Shown one piece after another: positions 50,891 through 60,771 of a stretch of DNA of 64,000 nucleotides; the stretch's first letter is position 1, and the number at the start of each line of letters is the position of its first letter. The notes beneath the pieces were generated by a model. That model was not told where the DNA came from and did no database searches. It saw nothing but the letters and a program-made list of their open reading frames with translations. Made by a program: the position numbers and the translations under genes. The DNA is from Hymenobacter arizonensis (GTDB lineage: Bacteria; Bacteroidota; Bacteroidia; Cytophagales; Hymenobacteraceae): assembly GCF_900115775.1 (NCBI RefSeq), contig NZ_FOXS01000001.1, positions 744,001 to 808,000 on the forward strand. The letters are read 5' to 3'.

Positions 50891-51802
50891 ATGCTGCTCA
50901 ATACCAAACTACCCTTTCGTTATATCGTGAAAGATATTATGCCCGATACCATTCGGGTATTACTCATATCCGTTGCCTTTCAGCTGCTGAAAATGTTTTA
51001 TGCTGGGTGGCTGCCCCAGATACCGCTGCAGCTGCCTACGGTGCTGGGGGGCTCGATTTCCTTGCTGCTGGCCTTCAAAATTAGCCAGTCATATGACCGG
51101 TGGTGGGAAGCGCGCAAAGTGTGGGGCGCTATTGTGAACGACTCCCGCTCGCTTGTAGTGCAGGTAGCCAGCTTTGTTCAGGAAGATGAGCTGGAGAGAG
51201 GGGCTCCCGAAAATGCGCTAAAGCTATTGGCCTACCGCCAGATAGCCTGGTGCTACAGCTTGGGCCAGTCGTTGCGAGGCCAGGACGGGGCCGCCAACCT
51301 TGCCGAGTTTTTAACTGAGAAGGAGCTGGCCTACGTCCTGCGGCACAACAATAAGCCCCTGGCCCTGATAGCGTTGCACGCCCGCCAGATAAAGGGACTC
51401 TTTCAGGCCAAAGCCCTCAATGCCTTCCAGCAAGTGCAGCTAGACTCTACTCTGGTGCGGCTGGTTGATGCCCAGGGCCGGGCCGAACGCATTAACAGCA
51501 CGGTGTTTCCCTCCAGCTACCGCCTGCTGGTGTACCTGTTTATCTACCTCTTCTTGGGCACCCTCTCGCTGGGGCTGGTCGAGACCATGGGGCTGTGGGA
51601 AGTTCCGCTGCTGTTGGCCATCGCTAGCACCTATTTCCTGCTGGAGCGCACCGCCCGCTACCTGCAAGACCCATTCAGCAACCGGCCTACCGACACGCCC
51701 GTTACGTCTATTGCCCGCACCATAGAAATCAACCTCAAGCAGCTGTTGCAGGAAGAAGAAGTGCCTGCGCCGGTGAAAGCTGACTCGTATTATTTGATGT
51801 AG
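50891..51802 (+). CDS. Bestrophin-family ion channel
   Basis: A pentameric anion or cation channel of the inner membrane. About 303 residues from the ATG at 50891; a GTG at 50840 gives 17 more. Motifs: [33 protein letters not shown] (split by the pore helix), [12 protein letters not shown] and [19 protein letters not shown]. Four membrane helices. The 3' end overlaps the convergent copper ATPase by 13 bases. Confidence 0.92.
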   Translation: MLLNTKLPFRYIVKDIMPDTIRVLLISVAFQLLKMFYAGWLPQIPLQLPTVLGGSISLLLAFKISQSYDRWWEARKVWGAIVNDSRSLVVQVASFVQEDELERGAPENALKLLAYRQIAWCYSLGQSLRGQDGAANLAEFLTEKELAYVLRHNNKPLALIALHARQIKGLFQAKALNAFQQVQLDSTLVRLVDAQGRAERINSTVFPSSYRLLVYLFIYLFLGTLSLGLVETMGLWEVPLLLAIASTYFLLERTARYLQDPFSNRPTDTPVTSIARTIEINLKQLLQEEEVPAPVKADSYYLM

Positions 51803-54069
51803 GCCGCGGGCCGGAACCCCCGCAGCCGCAACGAGTTGGTGAGCACCGATACCGAGCTCAGCGCCATGGCCCCGGCTGCGAGCATGGGCGAAAGCAGCAC
51901 GCCGAAGAAGGGGTAGAGCACGCCGGCCGCAATCGGAATGCCCAGCGTATTATATACGAAGGCAAAGAACAGGTTTTGCCGGATGGTGCGCATGGTTTGG
52001 CGCGACAAGTCGATGGCCGTCACCACGCCGTGCAGGTCGGAACGCATGAGTGTGATGCCGGCCGCCTCCATGGCCACGTCCGTGCCCGAGCCAATGGCAA
52101 GGCCGATGTCGGCCTGGGCCAGCGCCGGGGCGTCGTTGATGCCGTCACCCACCATGGCCACCACGCGGCCTTCGGCCTGCAGCTCCTGCACCTTGCCGGC
52201 TTTGTCCTGCGGCAGCACCTCGGCGAAGTAGCGCTTGATGCCCACTTGCTGCGCCACCCGGGCAGCCGTTTGCGGGTTGTCGCCGGTCATCATCACCACT
52301 TCCAGGCCCAGCGCCTGCAGGCGCTGGATGGCCGCCGCCGAAGTGTCGCGCACCGTATCGGCTACGGCAACCAAGCCGACAGCCTGGCCCCCGACGGCTA
52401 CATAAAGCACGGTTTGGGCTTGCGCCAGGAGTCGCTCGGCCTGCGCGTTTAGCTCGGAGGGCAGGCTAATGCCTTCGTCGGCTAGCAGGCGGCGGTTGCC
52501 TACCAGCACCGGCTGGCCCGCCACGTCGGCGGCTGCGCCTTTGCCCTCAATGGCGCGGAATCCGGTGGCGGGTAGAGCGCTAATTCCCTGGGCCTCGGCA
52601 TAGCGCACTACTGCTTCGGCCAGCGGATGCTCGGAGCTGCGCTCCACGGCGGCGACCAGTGCTATTAAGTGAGAAAGGTCGTGACCGGGACTGGACAGAA
52701 ACTCAGTCACAGCAGGTTCGCCGCGGGTGATGGTACCGGTTTTGTCAAGCAGCACGGTATTCACTTGGTAAGCCTTTTCCAGCGCTTCGGCATTGCGGAT
52801 GAGCACGCCGTGCTCGGCGCCCTTGCCCGTGCCCACCATGATGGCGGTGGGGGTGGCGAGCCCCAGCGCGCAGGGGCAGGCAATGATGAGCACCGCCACA
52901 AAATTGACCAGCGCCAGCGGCAGGCGGGTTTCGGCCGGCGATACGGCAAACCACACGGCAAACGTGAGCAAGGCAATGACCACCACCGTGGGCACAAATA
53001 CGGCGCTGACTTTATCGGCCAGGCGCTGAATGGGCGCCCGGCTGCCTTGGGCGTCTTCCACCAGCCGCACAATCTGGGCGAGCATGGTGTCAGCGCCCAC
53101 CTTGGTTACGCGGAAGCGGAAAGAGCCGGTTTTGTTGAGGGTGGCCCCGAACACCGGGTCGCCGGTTTTTTTGTCGACAGGCAGGCTTTCGCCTGTTAGC
53201 ATGGCTTCGTCAATGGCCGACTGGCCTTCAATGATGTGCCCATCGGTGGCCACTTTTTCGCCGGGGCGCACCAGAATGACGTCGCCCAACTGCACCTGCT
53301 CGATGGGCAGGTCAACTTCCTCGCCGTTGGGACGCACCACGCGAGCGGTTTTGCTTTGCAGGCCCATTAAGGCCCTAATGGCCGCCGAGGTTCGGGTTTT
53401 GGCGCGCAGTTCCAGCACCTTGCCCAGCAAGATGAGGGCGATGATGGTGGCGGTGGTGTCGTAGTATACTTCAGGCATGAGGCCACGGCTGGTGAAGAAC
53501 CCCGGCACCACGGTTGCCGCCACGCTATACAAAAAGGCCGCGCCGGTGCCGATGGCAATCAGGGTGTCCATGTTGGCGGTGCGGTGCCGGAAGCTGTTCC
53601 AGGCCGACACGTAGAACTCCCGGCCGCTAAACAGCAGCACCGGCAGGGTGAGCAGGAGCAGACCGTAGTTCAGCCACTGCATGTTTACCTGAGCCATCAG
53701 GGCGGGCCAAAGCATGAGCATGCTCAGGGGCATGATGACGGCCGCCAGCACCGCGGCTACCCAAAAGCGCCGCTTGATGCTTTGGTAAGCCAGGGCTTTT
53801 TGGCGGTCTATTTCTTCGGTACGCTCGGCGGCGCTGGTGTCCGGCGCCTGTTCCACTACGCCGTAGCCGGCCTGCACCACGGCTTCTTTAAGCGCGGCGG
53901 GCGTGGCCAGGTCGGGCAGGTACTCAATGGTTGCTTTTTCAGTGGCGTAGTTCACCACGGCGCTTTGCACACCGGGCGTGCGGGCCAGCGACTTTTGCAC
54001 GAAGGAGGCGCACGAGGCGCAGGTCATGCCTTCAATGTCGAGGGTTGTGGTTTCGGGAGAGGGTGACAT
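51790..54069 (-). CDS. copA: Copper-translocating P1B-type ATPase
   Basis: Exports Cu+ from the cytoplasm. 759 residues from the ATG at 54069. One N-terminal heavy-metal domain with GMTCASC (Cys17, Cys20), the membrane metal site CPC (Cys398, Cys400), the phosphorylation site DKTGT (Asp442), the TGES loop ([11 protein letters not shown]), the HP-type motif (SSEHPLA), MTGDN and [16 protein letters not shown]. The last helices contain [12 protein letters not shown] and [13 protein letters not shown], typical of Cu+ ATPases. No CueR or chaperone is adjacent. Convergent with bestrophin. Confidence 0.95.
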   Translation of the reverse strand: MSPSPETTTLDIEGMTCASCASFVQKSLARTPGVQSAVVNYATEKATIEYLPDLATPAALKEAVVQAGYGVVEQAPDTSAAERTEEIDRQKALAYQSIKRRFWVAAVLAAVIMPLSMLMLWPALMAQVNMQWLNYGLLLLTLPVLLFSGREFYVSAWNSFRHRTANMDTLIAIGTGAAFLYSVAATVVPGFFTSRGLMPEVYYDTTATIIALILLGKVLELRAKTRTSAAIRALMGLQSKTARVVRPNGEEVDLPIEQVQLGDVILVRPGEKVATDGHIIEGQSAIDEAMLTGESLPVDKKTGDPVFGATLNKTGSFRFRVTKVGADTMLAQIVRLVEDAQGSRAPIQRLADKVSAVFVPTVVVIALLTFAVWFAVSPAETRLPLALVNFVAVLIIACPCALGLATPTAIMVGTGKGAEHGVLIRNAEALEKAYQVNTVLLDKTGTITRGEPAVTEFLSSPGHDLSHLIALVAAVERSSEHPLAEAVVRYAEAQGISALPATGFRAIEGKGAAADVAGQPVLVGNRRLLADEGISLPSELNAQAERLLAQAQTVLYVAVGGQAVGLVAVADTVRDTSAAAIQRLQALGLEVVMMTGDNPQTAARVAQQVGIKRYFAEVLPQDKAGKVQELQAEGRVVAMVGDGINDAPALAQADIGLAIGSGTDVAMEAAGITLMRSDLHGVVTAIDLSRQTMRTIRQNLFFAFVYNTLGIPIAAGVLYPFFGVLLSPMLAAGAMALSSVSVLTNSLRLRGFRPAAYIK

Positions 54070-54468
54070 ATTGCAGGTAACTCTATTTATACAGAAAGGG
54101 AACAAGCCGGCTCGGCGCCAGCCAACCCAATGGGCAGCACAAAGGAACGGCTCACGCGAACCGGCCTCGGTACATAATCACCAACAAAACATGCAGAATT
54201 AGAATGCCCGGCCCGCGGGTGCTATACCCCCATAATTCTGTTTGCAACGTGCATGATTGTGATGGGCATAGCTGCCAAAATCGACAGACCCACTCGCCCC
54301 AACGGAGCGGGCGGGCCACGCCACACTGCCAGGTTCGCACTCTGCTAATGCTCCTCCCGCGCCAGCCGCAAGCGCCCGGCTTGCGTAGCTTGCACTCCCG
54401 GTCGGGCAAAACCAGCCTTCCCACCAATTGGCGGCAGCCTTTGCCGCCCGCTTCTCATTCAGCCCCGC
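54070..54468. other. Divergent 399-base region between copA and the ABC ATPase
   Basis: Contains CAGAATTA (54194-54201) and its complement TAATTCTG (54233-54240), flanking a GC-rich block; a repressor site or stem-loop is possible. The rest is GC-rich with no supported gene. Promoters of both genes must lie here. Confidence 0.4.
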
Positions 54469-55458
54469 ATGGATTTGCTCACGGTTTCAGGTATCAGCCT
54501 AACGGAACGGGAAACGGTAGTGCTGCAGAACGTGAGCTTCACCCAGCAGGCCGGCCAAAAGGTTGCGCTGGCCGGCGAGTCAGGCACTGGCAAAAGCACT
54601 TTGCTGCAGGTAATAGCCGGCCTCATTCAGCCCAGCGCCGGAGAGGTGCACGCCAACGGCAGCCGCGTGCGTGGGCCCGCCGACATCCTAGTGCCCGACC
54701 ACCCCGGCGTGGCCTACCTCACCCAAAATTCGGCCCTGCCGCATTCACTGCGCGTCGAGCAGGTGCTGCGCTACGCCAACAAGCGCCCCGCCGCCGAGGC
54801 CCAAGCTCTTTACGAGCTGTGCCACATCAGCCACCTGGCCGAGCGCCGCACCGACCAACTCTCCGGCGGCGAGCAGCAACGGGTGGCCCTGGCGCGCCTG
54901 CTGCTGGGGTCGCCCCGGCTGTTGCTGCTTGACGAGCCGTTTTCCAACCTGGACCGCGTGCACAAGCGCATCCTGCAGGGCATCATAGAGGACCTGGGCC
55001 AGCGCCTGGGCATAACCTGCCTGCTGGTTTCGCACGACCCGGCCGACACCTTGTCGTGGGCTGATGAAATAATGGTGATGCGCCAGGGCCGCATTGTGCA
55101 GCAGGGCCCGCCCGAGCAAGTCTATCAGCAACCCGTGGATGAATACACTGCGGCTTTATTCGGCGACTATAATATTGTGCGCGGGGCCGACCGCCAGGCC
55201 CTGGCACCGGTAGTTAAGCGCAAGGCTGCCGAAACCGTGCTGCTGGTTCGGCCCGAGCAGTTTGTGCTCGGCCCCCAGTCTCGCGGCACCCTGCTTGGCA
55301 CAGTGAAAGCTGTTCGATTTTATGGAAGCTATTATGAGCTGGAAATTGTCCTTCCCGAAACCATGATACGGGTCCGGACTGCTCGCAATGAATGGAAGCC
55401 AGGGAGTTTAGTGCCGATTTCTGTATTGCCGGGCGCTGAATGGAATATGAAGAAGTAA
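54469..55458 (+). CDS. ABC transporter ATP-binding protein, orphan
   Basis: 329 residues. ABC core: Walker A GESGTGKSTLL, Q-loop AYLTQNSALP, signature LSGGEQQRVALARLLL, Walker B LLLLDEPFSNLD, switch His in VSHDPADTL. A C-terminal domain of about 95 residues (LLVRPEQFVLGPQSRGTLLG ... VRFYGSYYELEI) is TOBE-like, as in CUT1/FbpC/PotA-type importers of iron, polyamine or molybdate. No permease or binding protein is next to it, so its transport partner is elsewhere or it acts in another way. Confidence 0.9.
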   Translation: MDLLTVSGISLTERETVVLQNVSFTQQAGQKVALAGESGTGKSTLLQVIAGLIQPSAGEVHANGSRVRGPADILVPDHPGVAYLTQNSALPHSLRVEQVLRYANKRPAAEAQALYELCHISHLAERRTDQLSGGEQQRVALARLLLGSPRLLLLDEPFSNLDRVHKRILQGIIEDLGQRLGITCLLVSHDPADTLSWADEIMVMRQGRIVQQGPPEQVYQQPVDEYTAALFGDYNIVRGADRQALAPVVKRKAAETVLLVRPEQFVLGPQSRGTLLGTVKAVRFYGSYYELEIVLPETMIRVRTARNEWKPGSLVPISVLPGAEWNMKK

Positions 55459-55696
55459 TAATATTTGGTGCATTGCTAACGAACTAGTTTGCAGGTTATC
55501 TAATGCGACTGCTTATTAAATTGCTGGTTGTCAATCTATAATTTCGAAATAAAAGCGCTGACTGCTTATGCTATTCATTATGCATCTCCTCAAAGTATAA
55601 GCGAAAGAAATTATTTTCATATTAATAATATGATATAAAGAGGAAATAGTGTTTCTTTGGCGGGTTGATTGTGAATTTTAGCCCAGTACCCGCCCT

Positions 55697-56197
55697 ATGA
55701 TGCACGCTCCATTGTCTACTCTTACTTTTTTTCCGGTCTCGTGTAGAGATGGTTCCTCGCTGTTGCGTGGCCGCACACGGCGGGCCCTAACGGCTGAAGA
55801 GATAACCAAAACCTGTGAAGTGCTGCTCGCGGCAGCTCTGCGGCGGCGCTGTCGGTACTGGCTGCTCGACGGACGGGTGAGTCCGCAGGAGCAGCCAGCC
55901 GCACTGCACGAGTGGCTGGAGGAAGACTACTTTCCAAGGGTTCGGGCCCAGTTGGGGCTATTTCCGTGCATTGCGATGGTGGTGGCGCCCTCCATGTGGC
56001 AGGGCCTGCAACAGCCCAGCCTCGACCCGCTGAGTGCCTGGCCAGCCTGGGGCGCCCGGGTAGGTTGGTTTAAAGAAGAGGAACCCGCTTTGGCTTGGCT
56101 CCGGAAGCAAGGTGCCCACGAATGCGGGCCCAAGTCAATGCTTCCGCCAGCCTTGGACTATAAAAAACAGGGCGAGCAACTGCGATTTAACTTTTAA
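55697..56197 (+). CDS. Hypothetical protein
   Basis: 166 residues, no signal peptide. N-terminus: STLTFFPVSCRDGSSLLRGR; middle: RALTAEEITKTCEVLLAAAL, YWLLDGRVSPQEQPAALHEW, VRAQLGLFPCIAMVVAP; C-terminus: VGWFKEEEPALAWLRKQGAH. The pattern of helices and strands resembles a small STAS-like or SpoIIAA-like alpha/beta domain found in Hymenobacter proteins, without firm support. It is preceded by 238 bases that are strikingly AT-rich and free of genes. Confidence 0.68.
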   Translation: MMHAPLSTLTFFPVSCRDGSSLLRGRTRRALTAEEITKTCEVLLAAALRRRCRYWLLDGRVSPQEQPAALHEWLEEDYFPRVRAQLGLFPCIAMVVAPSMWQGLQQPSLDPLSAWPAWGARVGWFKEEEPALAWLRKQGAHECGPKSMLPPALDYKKQGEQLRFNF

Positions 56198-56346
56198 GGT
56201 TTCTCAACCTGTTTCTATTGGCCGTAGCGAACAGGCCGCAGCACACAACAAGGACTCCTTACGCACCCTTCGCAGTGCAATATTAAAGTCGAGGCAATCC
56301 GCGTAGCCTCAGAGCGTGTTCGGATTTTGCTTGATTCGTAAATAGC

Positions 56347-56438
56347 ACGTCATGCTGAGCTTGTCGAAGCAGTTCTACCGCTCCGTTGAATGGCACTAAC
56401 GAAGCGGTAGAGCTGCTTCGACAAGCTCAGCATGACGT
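56347..56438. repeat. Long palindromic repeat (36-bp arms)
   Basis: The arms 56347-56382 and 56403-56438 pair at 35 of 36 positions across a 20-base spacer. The arm core CATGCTGAGCTTGTCGAAGC looks like a dispersed palindromic unit. No reading frame. Could be a non-autonomous mobile element or a structural repeat. Confidence 0.8.
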
Positions 56439-56476
56439 TTCTTCGAATTCCCAAACACGCTCATATAATATAGGAT

Positions 56477-56519
56477 AGACCGAAAAAGGCCCGCAAAGTA
56501 TGCGGGCCTTTTTCGGTCT
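56477..56519. terminator. Hairpin terminator
   Basis: A 19-bp perfect stem (56477-56495 with 56501-56519), loop of 5, with A5 and T5 inside the stem. It lies 44 bases after the stop of the CoA-binding gene on the minus strand, and can also stop transcripts from the left. Confidence 0.88.
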
Positions 56520-56562
56520 AAAGACTCAATAAACTTGTTATTGGCGCATAAAACGCCATTGC

Positions 56563-56922
56563 CTAATACTGCCCAATCGAGAGCAGCACTAGGGTACAGG
56601 CTTCCTCGGTTTGAATGCCGCGCTCGTGAGCCAGGCGCTCAAGTTCCGGGTTCTCGGTGCCCGGATTAAACAAGATGCGTTTGGGCTTCAAGTCCAGGAT
56701 GTAGTCGTACCAAACGGGCTGGTTGCGGGTGCCCACGTAGAGCGTGACGGTATCAATGTCATCGGCCTGGGGGCGGTCGGTGTGGATGTCCAGGCCCGCC
56801 ACTTGGCCCTTGCGTAGGCCCACGGGCACCACTTCGTGGCCATGGTTTTTCAACATGTGGGCTGCGCGAAACGAGTAGCGGTCCGGATTGTCGGAAGCGC
56901 CGAGAACGAGGGTCTTTTTCAT
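56563..56922 (-). CDS. CoA-binding protein (YccU-like)
   Basis: 119 residues from the ATG at 56922. A Rossmann-like CoA-binding domain: MKKTLVLGASDNPDRYSFRA, GHEVVPVGLRKGQVAGLDIH, DIDTVTLYVGTRNQPVWYDY, LKPKRILFNPGTENPELERL, ACTLVLLSIGQY. Role unknown in most bacteria; small cytoplasmic cofactor-binding protein. It follows the FAD oxidoreductase on the same strand by 108 bases. Confidence 0.92.
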   Translation of the reverse strand: MKKTLVLGASDNPDRYSFRAAHMLKNHGHEVVPVGLRKGQVAGLDIHTDRPQADDIDTVTLYVGTRNQPVWYDYILDLKPKRILFNPGTENPELERLAHERGIQTEEACTLVLLSIGQY

Positions 56923-57030
56923 AGGAGTAAGTAGCGGCGGGCAGTTGGCCCACCGCCTGAGATGATGCTGAAACAAACGATTACTTCCTGCAGATACGAA
57001 AAACCCCAGAGCACAGGTAAAAGCCCGGCG

Positions 57031-58599
57031 CTAATTCCGGATAGCCAGCACTGCTTCCGCGCAGCGTTCACCGTCCATGGCCGCCGACACGATGCCGCCG
57101 GCGTAGCCCGCGCCTTCGCCGCAGGGGAAAAGCCCCCGCACCACCGGGTGCTGCAGGGTGACTTTGTCGCGGGGGATGCGCACGGGAGCCGAGGTCCGGC
57201 TTTCCACGCCCACAATCTGGGCGGCGTTGGTGGCATAGCCGGGAATCTTGCGGCCGAAGTCGCGGAAGCCCTGGCGCAGGCGCTCGGCCAGTATGGGCCC
57301 GAGCACGTCGTCCATGCGGGTTGATACCAGGCCGGGCTGGTAAGAAGTTTCGAGCAGGTCAGTTGAACGCTTGTTCTTGAGAAAGTCGCCCAAGAGCTGC
57401 GCCGGGGCCCGCTGGGTGCCGCCCGCCGCGCGGCAGGCCAGCTGCTCAATCTCCTGCTGGAAATACAGGCCGGCCAAGGGCCCGTACTCTTTTACGTTCA
57501 TGTCGGCCAGCTCCACGGCCGCCACTATGCCGGAGTTGGCAAAGCGAGAGTCGCGCCGGCTCGGCGACATGCCGTTCACCACCACCTCGCCCGGGGCCGT
57601 GGCCGCCGGCACTATGAACCCGCCCGGGCACATGCAAAACGAAAACACGCCGCGCTGCTCGCCGCGCACTTCCGTCTGGTGCACCAGCGCATAAGAGGCA
57701 GCCGGCAGCAGGCCGCGTTCGGGGCGCCGGTACTGGGCCTGGTCGATGAGGGCCTGCGGGTGTTCTACCCGGACACCCAGGGCAAAGGGCTTGGCCTCGA
57801 TGAGCACCCCGCGCCGATGCAGCAGCTCGTAGATGTCGCGGGCCGAGTGGCCGGTTGCCAGGATGGTGGCTTCGGCTTCCAGGGCCTCGCCTTTGGCCGT
57901 GACTACGCCGCGCAGGTGGTCGCGCTCCAAAATCAAGTCGGTCACGCGCGTGTCGAAGCGCACTTCCCCGCCGGCTTCTATTATGGCTTCGCGCAGGGCC
58001 TGCACCACGGCCGGGAGTTTGTTGGTGCCGATGTGCGGGTGGGCGTCTACCAGAATGTCGGGGGTAGCGCCGTGCTGCACCAAGCGACGCAGCACGCGGC
58101 CCACATCGCCGCGCTTGGTGGCGCGGGTATAAAGTTTGCCATCGGAATATGTACCGGCCCCGCCTTCACCGAAACAGTAATTAGAATCGGGGTTTACCAA
58201 TTGCTCTTTATTGATGGCCGCAAGGTCACGGCGCCGGGCGCGTACGTCCAGCCCCCGCTCCAACACTATAGGTTTTAAACCAAGCTCAATGCAGCGCAAG
58301 GCCGCGAACAACCCGGCTGGACCAGCTCCAATTATGAGAACCCGGGCCGCATTTCCTTTCACATTTGGATAAATAAACCATGGTCCAAACAGGTCGCTTG
58401 GTGCGGGCGTTGTATATACATCGGCACGCAGCCGAACCAAAGGCTGCCGGCCCCGGGCATCAATTGAACGCCGGCGTAAGTGCACAAAATCAGCTTCCCC
58501 CGGTTTTAACCCTGCCTGCTGCAATATGGCCTCGTAACGGGATAATTCATCAAAAGCTACTTCTGGAGTTAATAATACCTCCAACTCTTGTTTTAACAT
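57031..58599 (-). CDS. FAD-dependent dehydrogenase-like protein (COG2509 type)
   Basis: 522 residues. An N-terminal extension (about 1-85, with FVHLRRRSIDARGRQPLVRL) precedes the FAD site VLIIGAGPAGLFAALRCIEL. Then NYCFGEGGAGTYSDGKLYTR, a second FAD/NAD segment (ATILATGHSARDIYELL), SFCMCPGGFIVPAAT and the closing FPCGEGAGYAGGIVSAAMDG. This order is typical of the widespread but poorly characterised COG2509 family. Substrate unknown; cytoplasmic. Confidence 0.9.
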   Translation of the reverse strand: MLKQELEVLLTPEVAFDELSRYEAILQQAGLKPGEADFVHLRRRSIDARGRQPLVRLRADVYTTPAPSDLFGPWFIYPNVKGNAARVLIIGAGPAGLFAALRCIELGLKPIVLERGLDVRARRRDLAAINKEQLVNPDSNYCFGEGGAGTYSDGKLYTRATKRGDVGRVLRRLVQHGATPDILVDAHPHIGTNKLPAVVQALREAIIEAGGEVRFDTRVTDLILERDHLRGVVTAKGEALEAEATILATGHSARDIYELLHRRGVLIEAKPFALGVRVEHPQALIDQAQYRRPERGLLPAASYALVHQTEVRGEQRGVFSFCMCPGGFIVPAATAPGEVVVNGMSPSRRDSRFANSGIVAAVELADMNVKEYGPLAGLYFQQEIEQLACRAAGGTQRAPAQLLGDFLKNKRSTDLLETSYQPGLVSTRMDDVLGPILAERLRQGFRDFGRKIPGYATNAAQIVGVESRTSAPVRIPRDKVTLQHPVVRGLFPCGEGAGYAGGIVSAAMDGERCAEAVLAIRN

Positions 58600-58839
58600 T
58601 TGTATAATATGAAAGGTGGCTATCCTTTAGGTTGATGTGCTTTCCAGCATCTTGAATTCGCAAAGTTAAGGCCCTTGGTTGTGGCTTAGTTCCCGCATAA
58701 AAACTGGCGGGCAACATCAGGTAGGAAGAATGCGTCTGAACCGAAAGGCGCATATACTAAACAGATAAGCTTGGCTTAAATACTAAGTCTGAATCTGGCT
58801 CAAGCCTTCAACACGCATTCTTTCCACTCTCTTTGCCGC

Positions 58840-60165
58840 ATGATTTCTCCTCCTTCCGCACGCCCCATTTCTCGCTTGCGTTCCATCGTCAGCGGTTCGA
58901 TTGGCAACCTGGTAGAGTGGTACGATTGGTATGCCTACTCCGCGTTTGCCCTGTATTTCGCGCCGGTGTTTTTTCCCAAGGGTAGCCCCACGGCACAGCT
59001 CCTGAACACGGCGGCCATTTTCGCCGTCGGCTTTCTGATGCGCCCACTCGGAGCCTGGATGCTGGGCGCCTACGCCGACCGGCACGGCCGCAAGGCTGCC
59101 CTGCTGCTCTCGGTGCGCCTCATGGCCGGAGGCTCGTTGTTGATTGCCGCCACGCCGGGGTTTGCTCGCATTGGGGTTGCGGCACCGGCCCTGCTGCTAC
59201 TCGCCCGCTTAATTCAGGGCATCAGCGTGGGAGGCGAGTACGGCACTTCGGCTACTTACCTCAGCGAGATGGCCGGCGCCCGGCACCGCGGGTTCTGGTC
59301 CAGCTTTCAGTACCTCACGCTCATGGGCGGGCAGCTGCTGGCCTTGGTGGTGCAGCTGGGATTGCAACGGGTGCTTACGCCCGCCGAGCTTGGCGAGTGG
59401 GGCTGGCGCATTCCCTTTGTGATTGGGGCCGTGGCCGCCATTGGAGCCTTATATCTGCGCACGCACATGGGCGAAACCGCCGCCTTTGAAGAGCAGCAGC
59501 ACGGGCTAGTCGCGGCCCGGGCGGCCGGGGTAGAGCAAGCCCCGGCGCCGCCCGGCCAAATGCGCCGCCTCATGCAGCACCCACGAGCGGTGATGACGGT
59601 GGTGGGGCTCACGCTCGGCGGCACCCTGGCCTTTTACACGTTCACCACCTACGCGCAGAAGTTCCTGGTCAACACCTCCGGCTTTACCAAGGAAATGGCC
59701 ACGTTGATATCCTTTAGCGTGATGGCCGTGGCGCTGCTCTTCCAGCCCTTGCTGGGCGCGCTCTCGGACCGGGTGGGCCGGCGGCCGGTCTTGTTGATGT
59801 TTGGCATAGGCGCCACGCTGGGCACGGTGCCACTGCTACGCCTACTGGCCCAAACCCAGGATGCCTGGGTGGCGGCAGGCCTGCTGGTGGCCGCCCTGTT
59901 TGTGGTGAGCGGTTATACTTCCATCAGTGCGGTGGTGAAAGCCGAGCTGTTCCCTACGGAAATCCGTGCCCTGGGCGTGGGCCTGCCGTTTGCCCTCACG
60001 GTGGCCATCTTCGGTGGCACGGCCGAATACGTTGCCCTTTTCGCGAAAAACCAGGGCGTAGAGGAGTGGTTCTACTGGTATGTCACGGTGTGTTCTTTCC
60101 TGTCTCTGCTCGTGTATTGGCGCATGAGCGAAACCCAGAAAAACTCCCGCATGGCGCCGGAGTAG
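58840..60165 (+). CDS. MFS transporter, MHS family (KgtP-like)
   Basis: 441 residues, 12 membrane helices. MHS-type signatures: GNLVEWYDWYAYSAFALYF at the first helix, PLGAWMLGAYADRHGRKAA, RLIQGISVGGEYGTSATYL, and GALSDRVGRRPVLL in the second half. Family members import dicarboxylates such as 2-oxoglutarate, proline/betaine or citrate with protons; the substrate is not determinable. It stands between a divergent oxidoreductase and a MITE. Confidence 0.92.
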   Translation: MISPPSARPISRLRSIVSGSIGNLVEWYDWYAYSAFALYFAPVFFPKGSPTAQLLNTAAIFAVGFLMRPLGAWMLGAYADRHGRKAALLLSVRLMAGGSLLIAATPGFARIGVAAPALLLLARLIQGISVGGEYGTSATYLSEMAGARHRGFWSSFQYLTLMGGQLLALVVQLGLQRVLTPAELGEWGWRIPFVIGAVAAIGALYLRTHMGETAAFEEQQHGLVAARAAGVEQAPAPPGQMRRLMQHPRAVMTVVGLTLGGTLAFYTFTTYAQKFLVNTSGFTKEMATLISFSVMAVALLFQPLLGALSDRVGRRPVLLMFGIGATLGTVPLLRLLAQTQDAWVAAGLLVAALFVVSGYTSISAVVKAELFPTEIRALGVGLPFALTVAIFGGTAEYVALFAKNQGVEEWFYWYVTVCSFLSLLVYWRMSETQKNSRMAPE

Positions 60166-60205
60166 GGCGCAGTTTAATGTGCTTTTATGCGACTATTGAA
60201 CCGGT

Positions 60206-60343
60206 GGTGTAGAGACGCCACACTTGGCGTCTCGGCGTGCGCCGTTGGGACGTATCTTCTTAAGAGCCGATTAACGCTAGCTTATAAACTGTTCTAACGC
60301 CAAACGTTCAACGCCGAGACGCCAAGTGTGGCGTCTCTACACC
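60206..60343. mobile_element. MITE-like element, copy B (138 bp)
   Basis: Perfect 33-bp terminal inverted repeats (60206-60238 with 60311-60343). Each repeat contains its own hairpin, GAGACGCCA-CACT-TGGCGTCTC. The 72-base centre has no reading frame. It shares its ends with the shorter element at 29113-29209. Lies just after the MHS transporter. Non-autonomous; no transposase in the window. Confidence 0.82.
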
Positions 60344-60374
60344 GTTCTACAAATTCTTAAGCCAGGGCAAATAC

Positions 60375-60665
60375 TTATTCAGCCTCTTGCTGTGCGCTCA
60401 ACGCTTGGTCTTCTTTGCCAAAGTTCAGGCCCGTAGTCAACCGGCCCAGGTCTACGTGAGACTTGGCCGTGCTCTCATATACTTGGGCCAACACATCGAG
60501 CAGGGGCCGGCTTACTTCAGGCCCGTTACGGGCAATGGTGCTGGTGAGCACGCTGTAGTAGAAAGCCGCGACTGCTTCGGCGTCCCACATGTTGCTGATG
60601 TTGTTGTGGAGCGAACGCACACGCTCAAGAGTGGAGTCGATAAATTTTTGGTCGTCTTCGTTCAT
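60375..60665 (-). CDS. Small helical protein of unknown function
   Basis: 96 residues, mostly alpha-helical: DDQKFIDSTLERVRSLHNNI, MWDAEAVAAFYYSVLTSTIA, VSRPLLDVLAQVYESTAKSH, then an acidic tail with Gln/Glu. No signal, cysteine or membrane segment. Unknown family. Its start lies 16 bases after the long hairpin that separates it from tryptophan dioxygenase on the same strand, which leaves little room for a promoter. Confidence 0.72.
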   Translation of the reverse strand: MNEDDQKFIDSTLERVRSLHNNISNMWDAEAVAAFYYSVLTSTIARNGPEVSRPLLDVLAQVYESTAKSHVDLGRLTTGLNFGKEDQALSAQQEAE

Positions 60666-60681
60666 TGTCGTGAAGTGAGGG

Positions 60682-60741
60682 GCAGCTAATACAAAAGAGG
60701 CAGGCTTCCATACGGATGCCTGCCTCTTTTGTATTAGCTGC
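60682..60741 (-). terminator. Long hairpin between tryptophan dioxygenase and the small helical gene
   Basis: A 24-bp perfect stem (60682-60705 with 60718-60741) that continues by 3 more pairs after one mismatch. It lies 30 bases after the dioxygenase stop. Terminator or, since the next gene starts 16 bases on, attenuator. Confidence 0.8.
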
Positions 60742-60771
60742 GGTGCTTAGCTCCGGAAATTTTGTTGGGCC

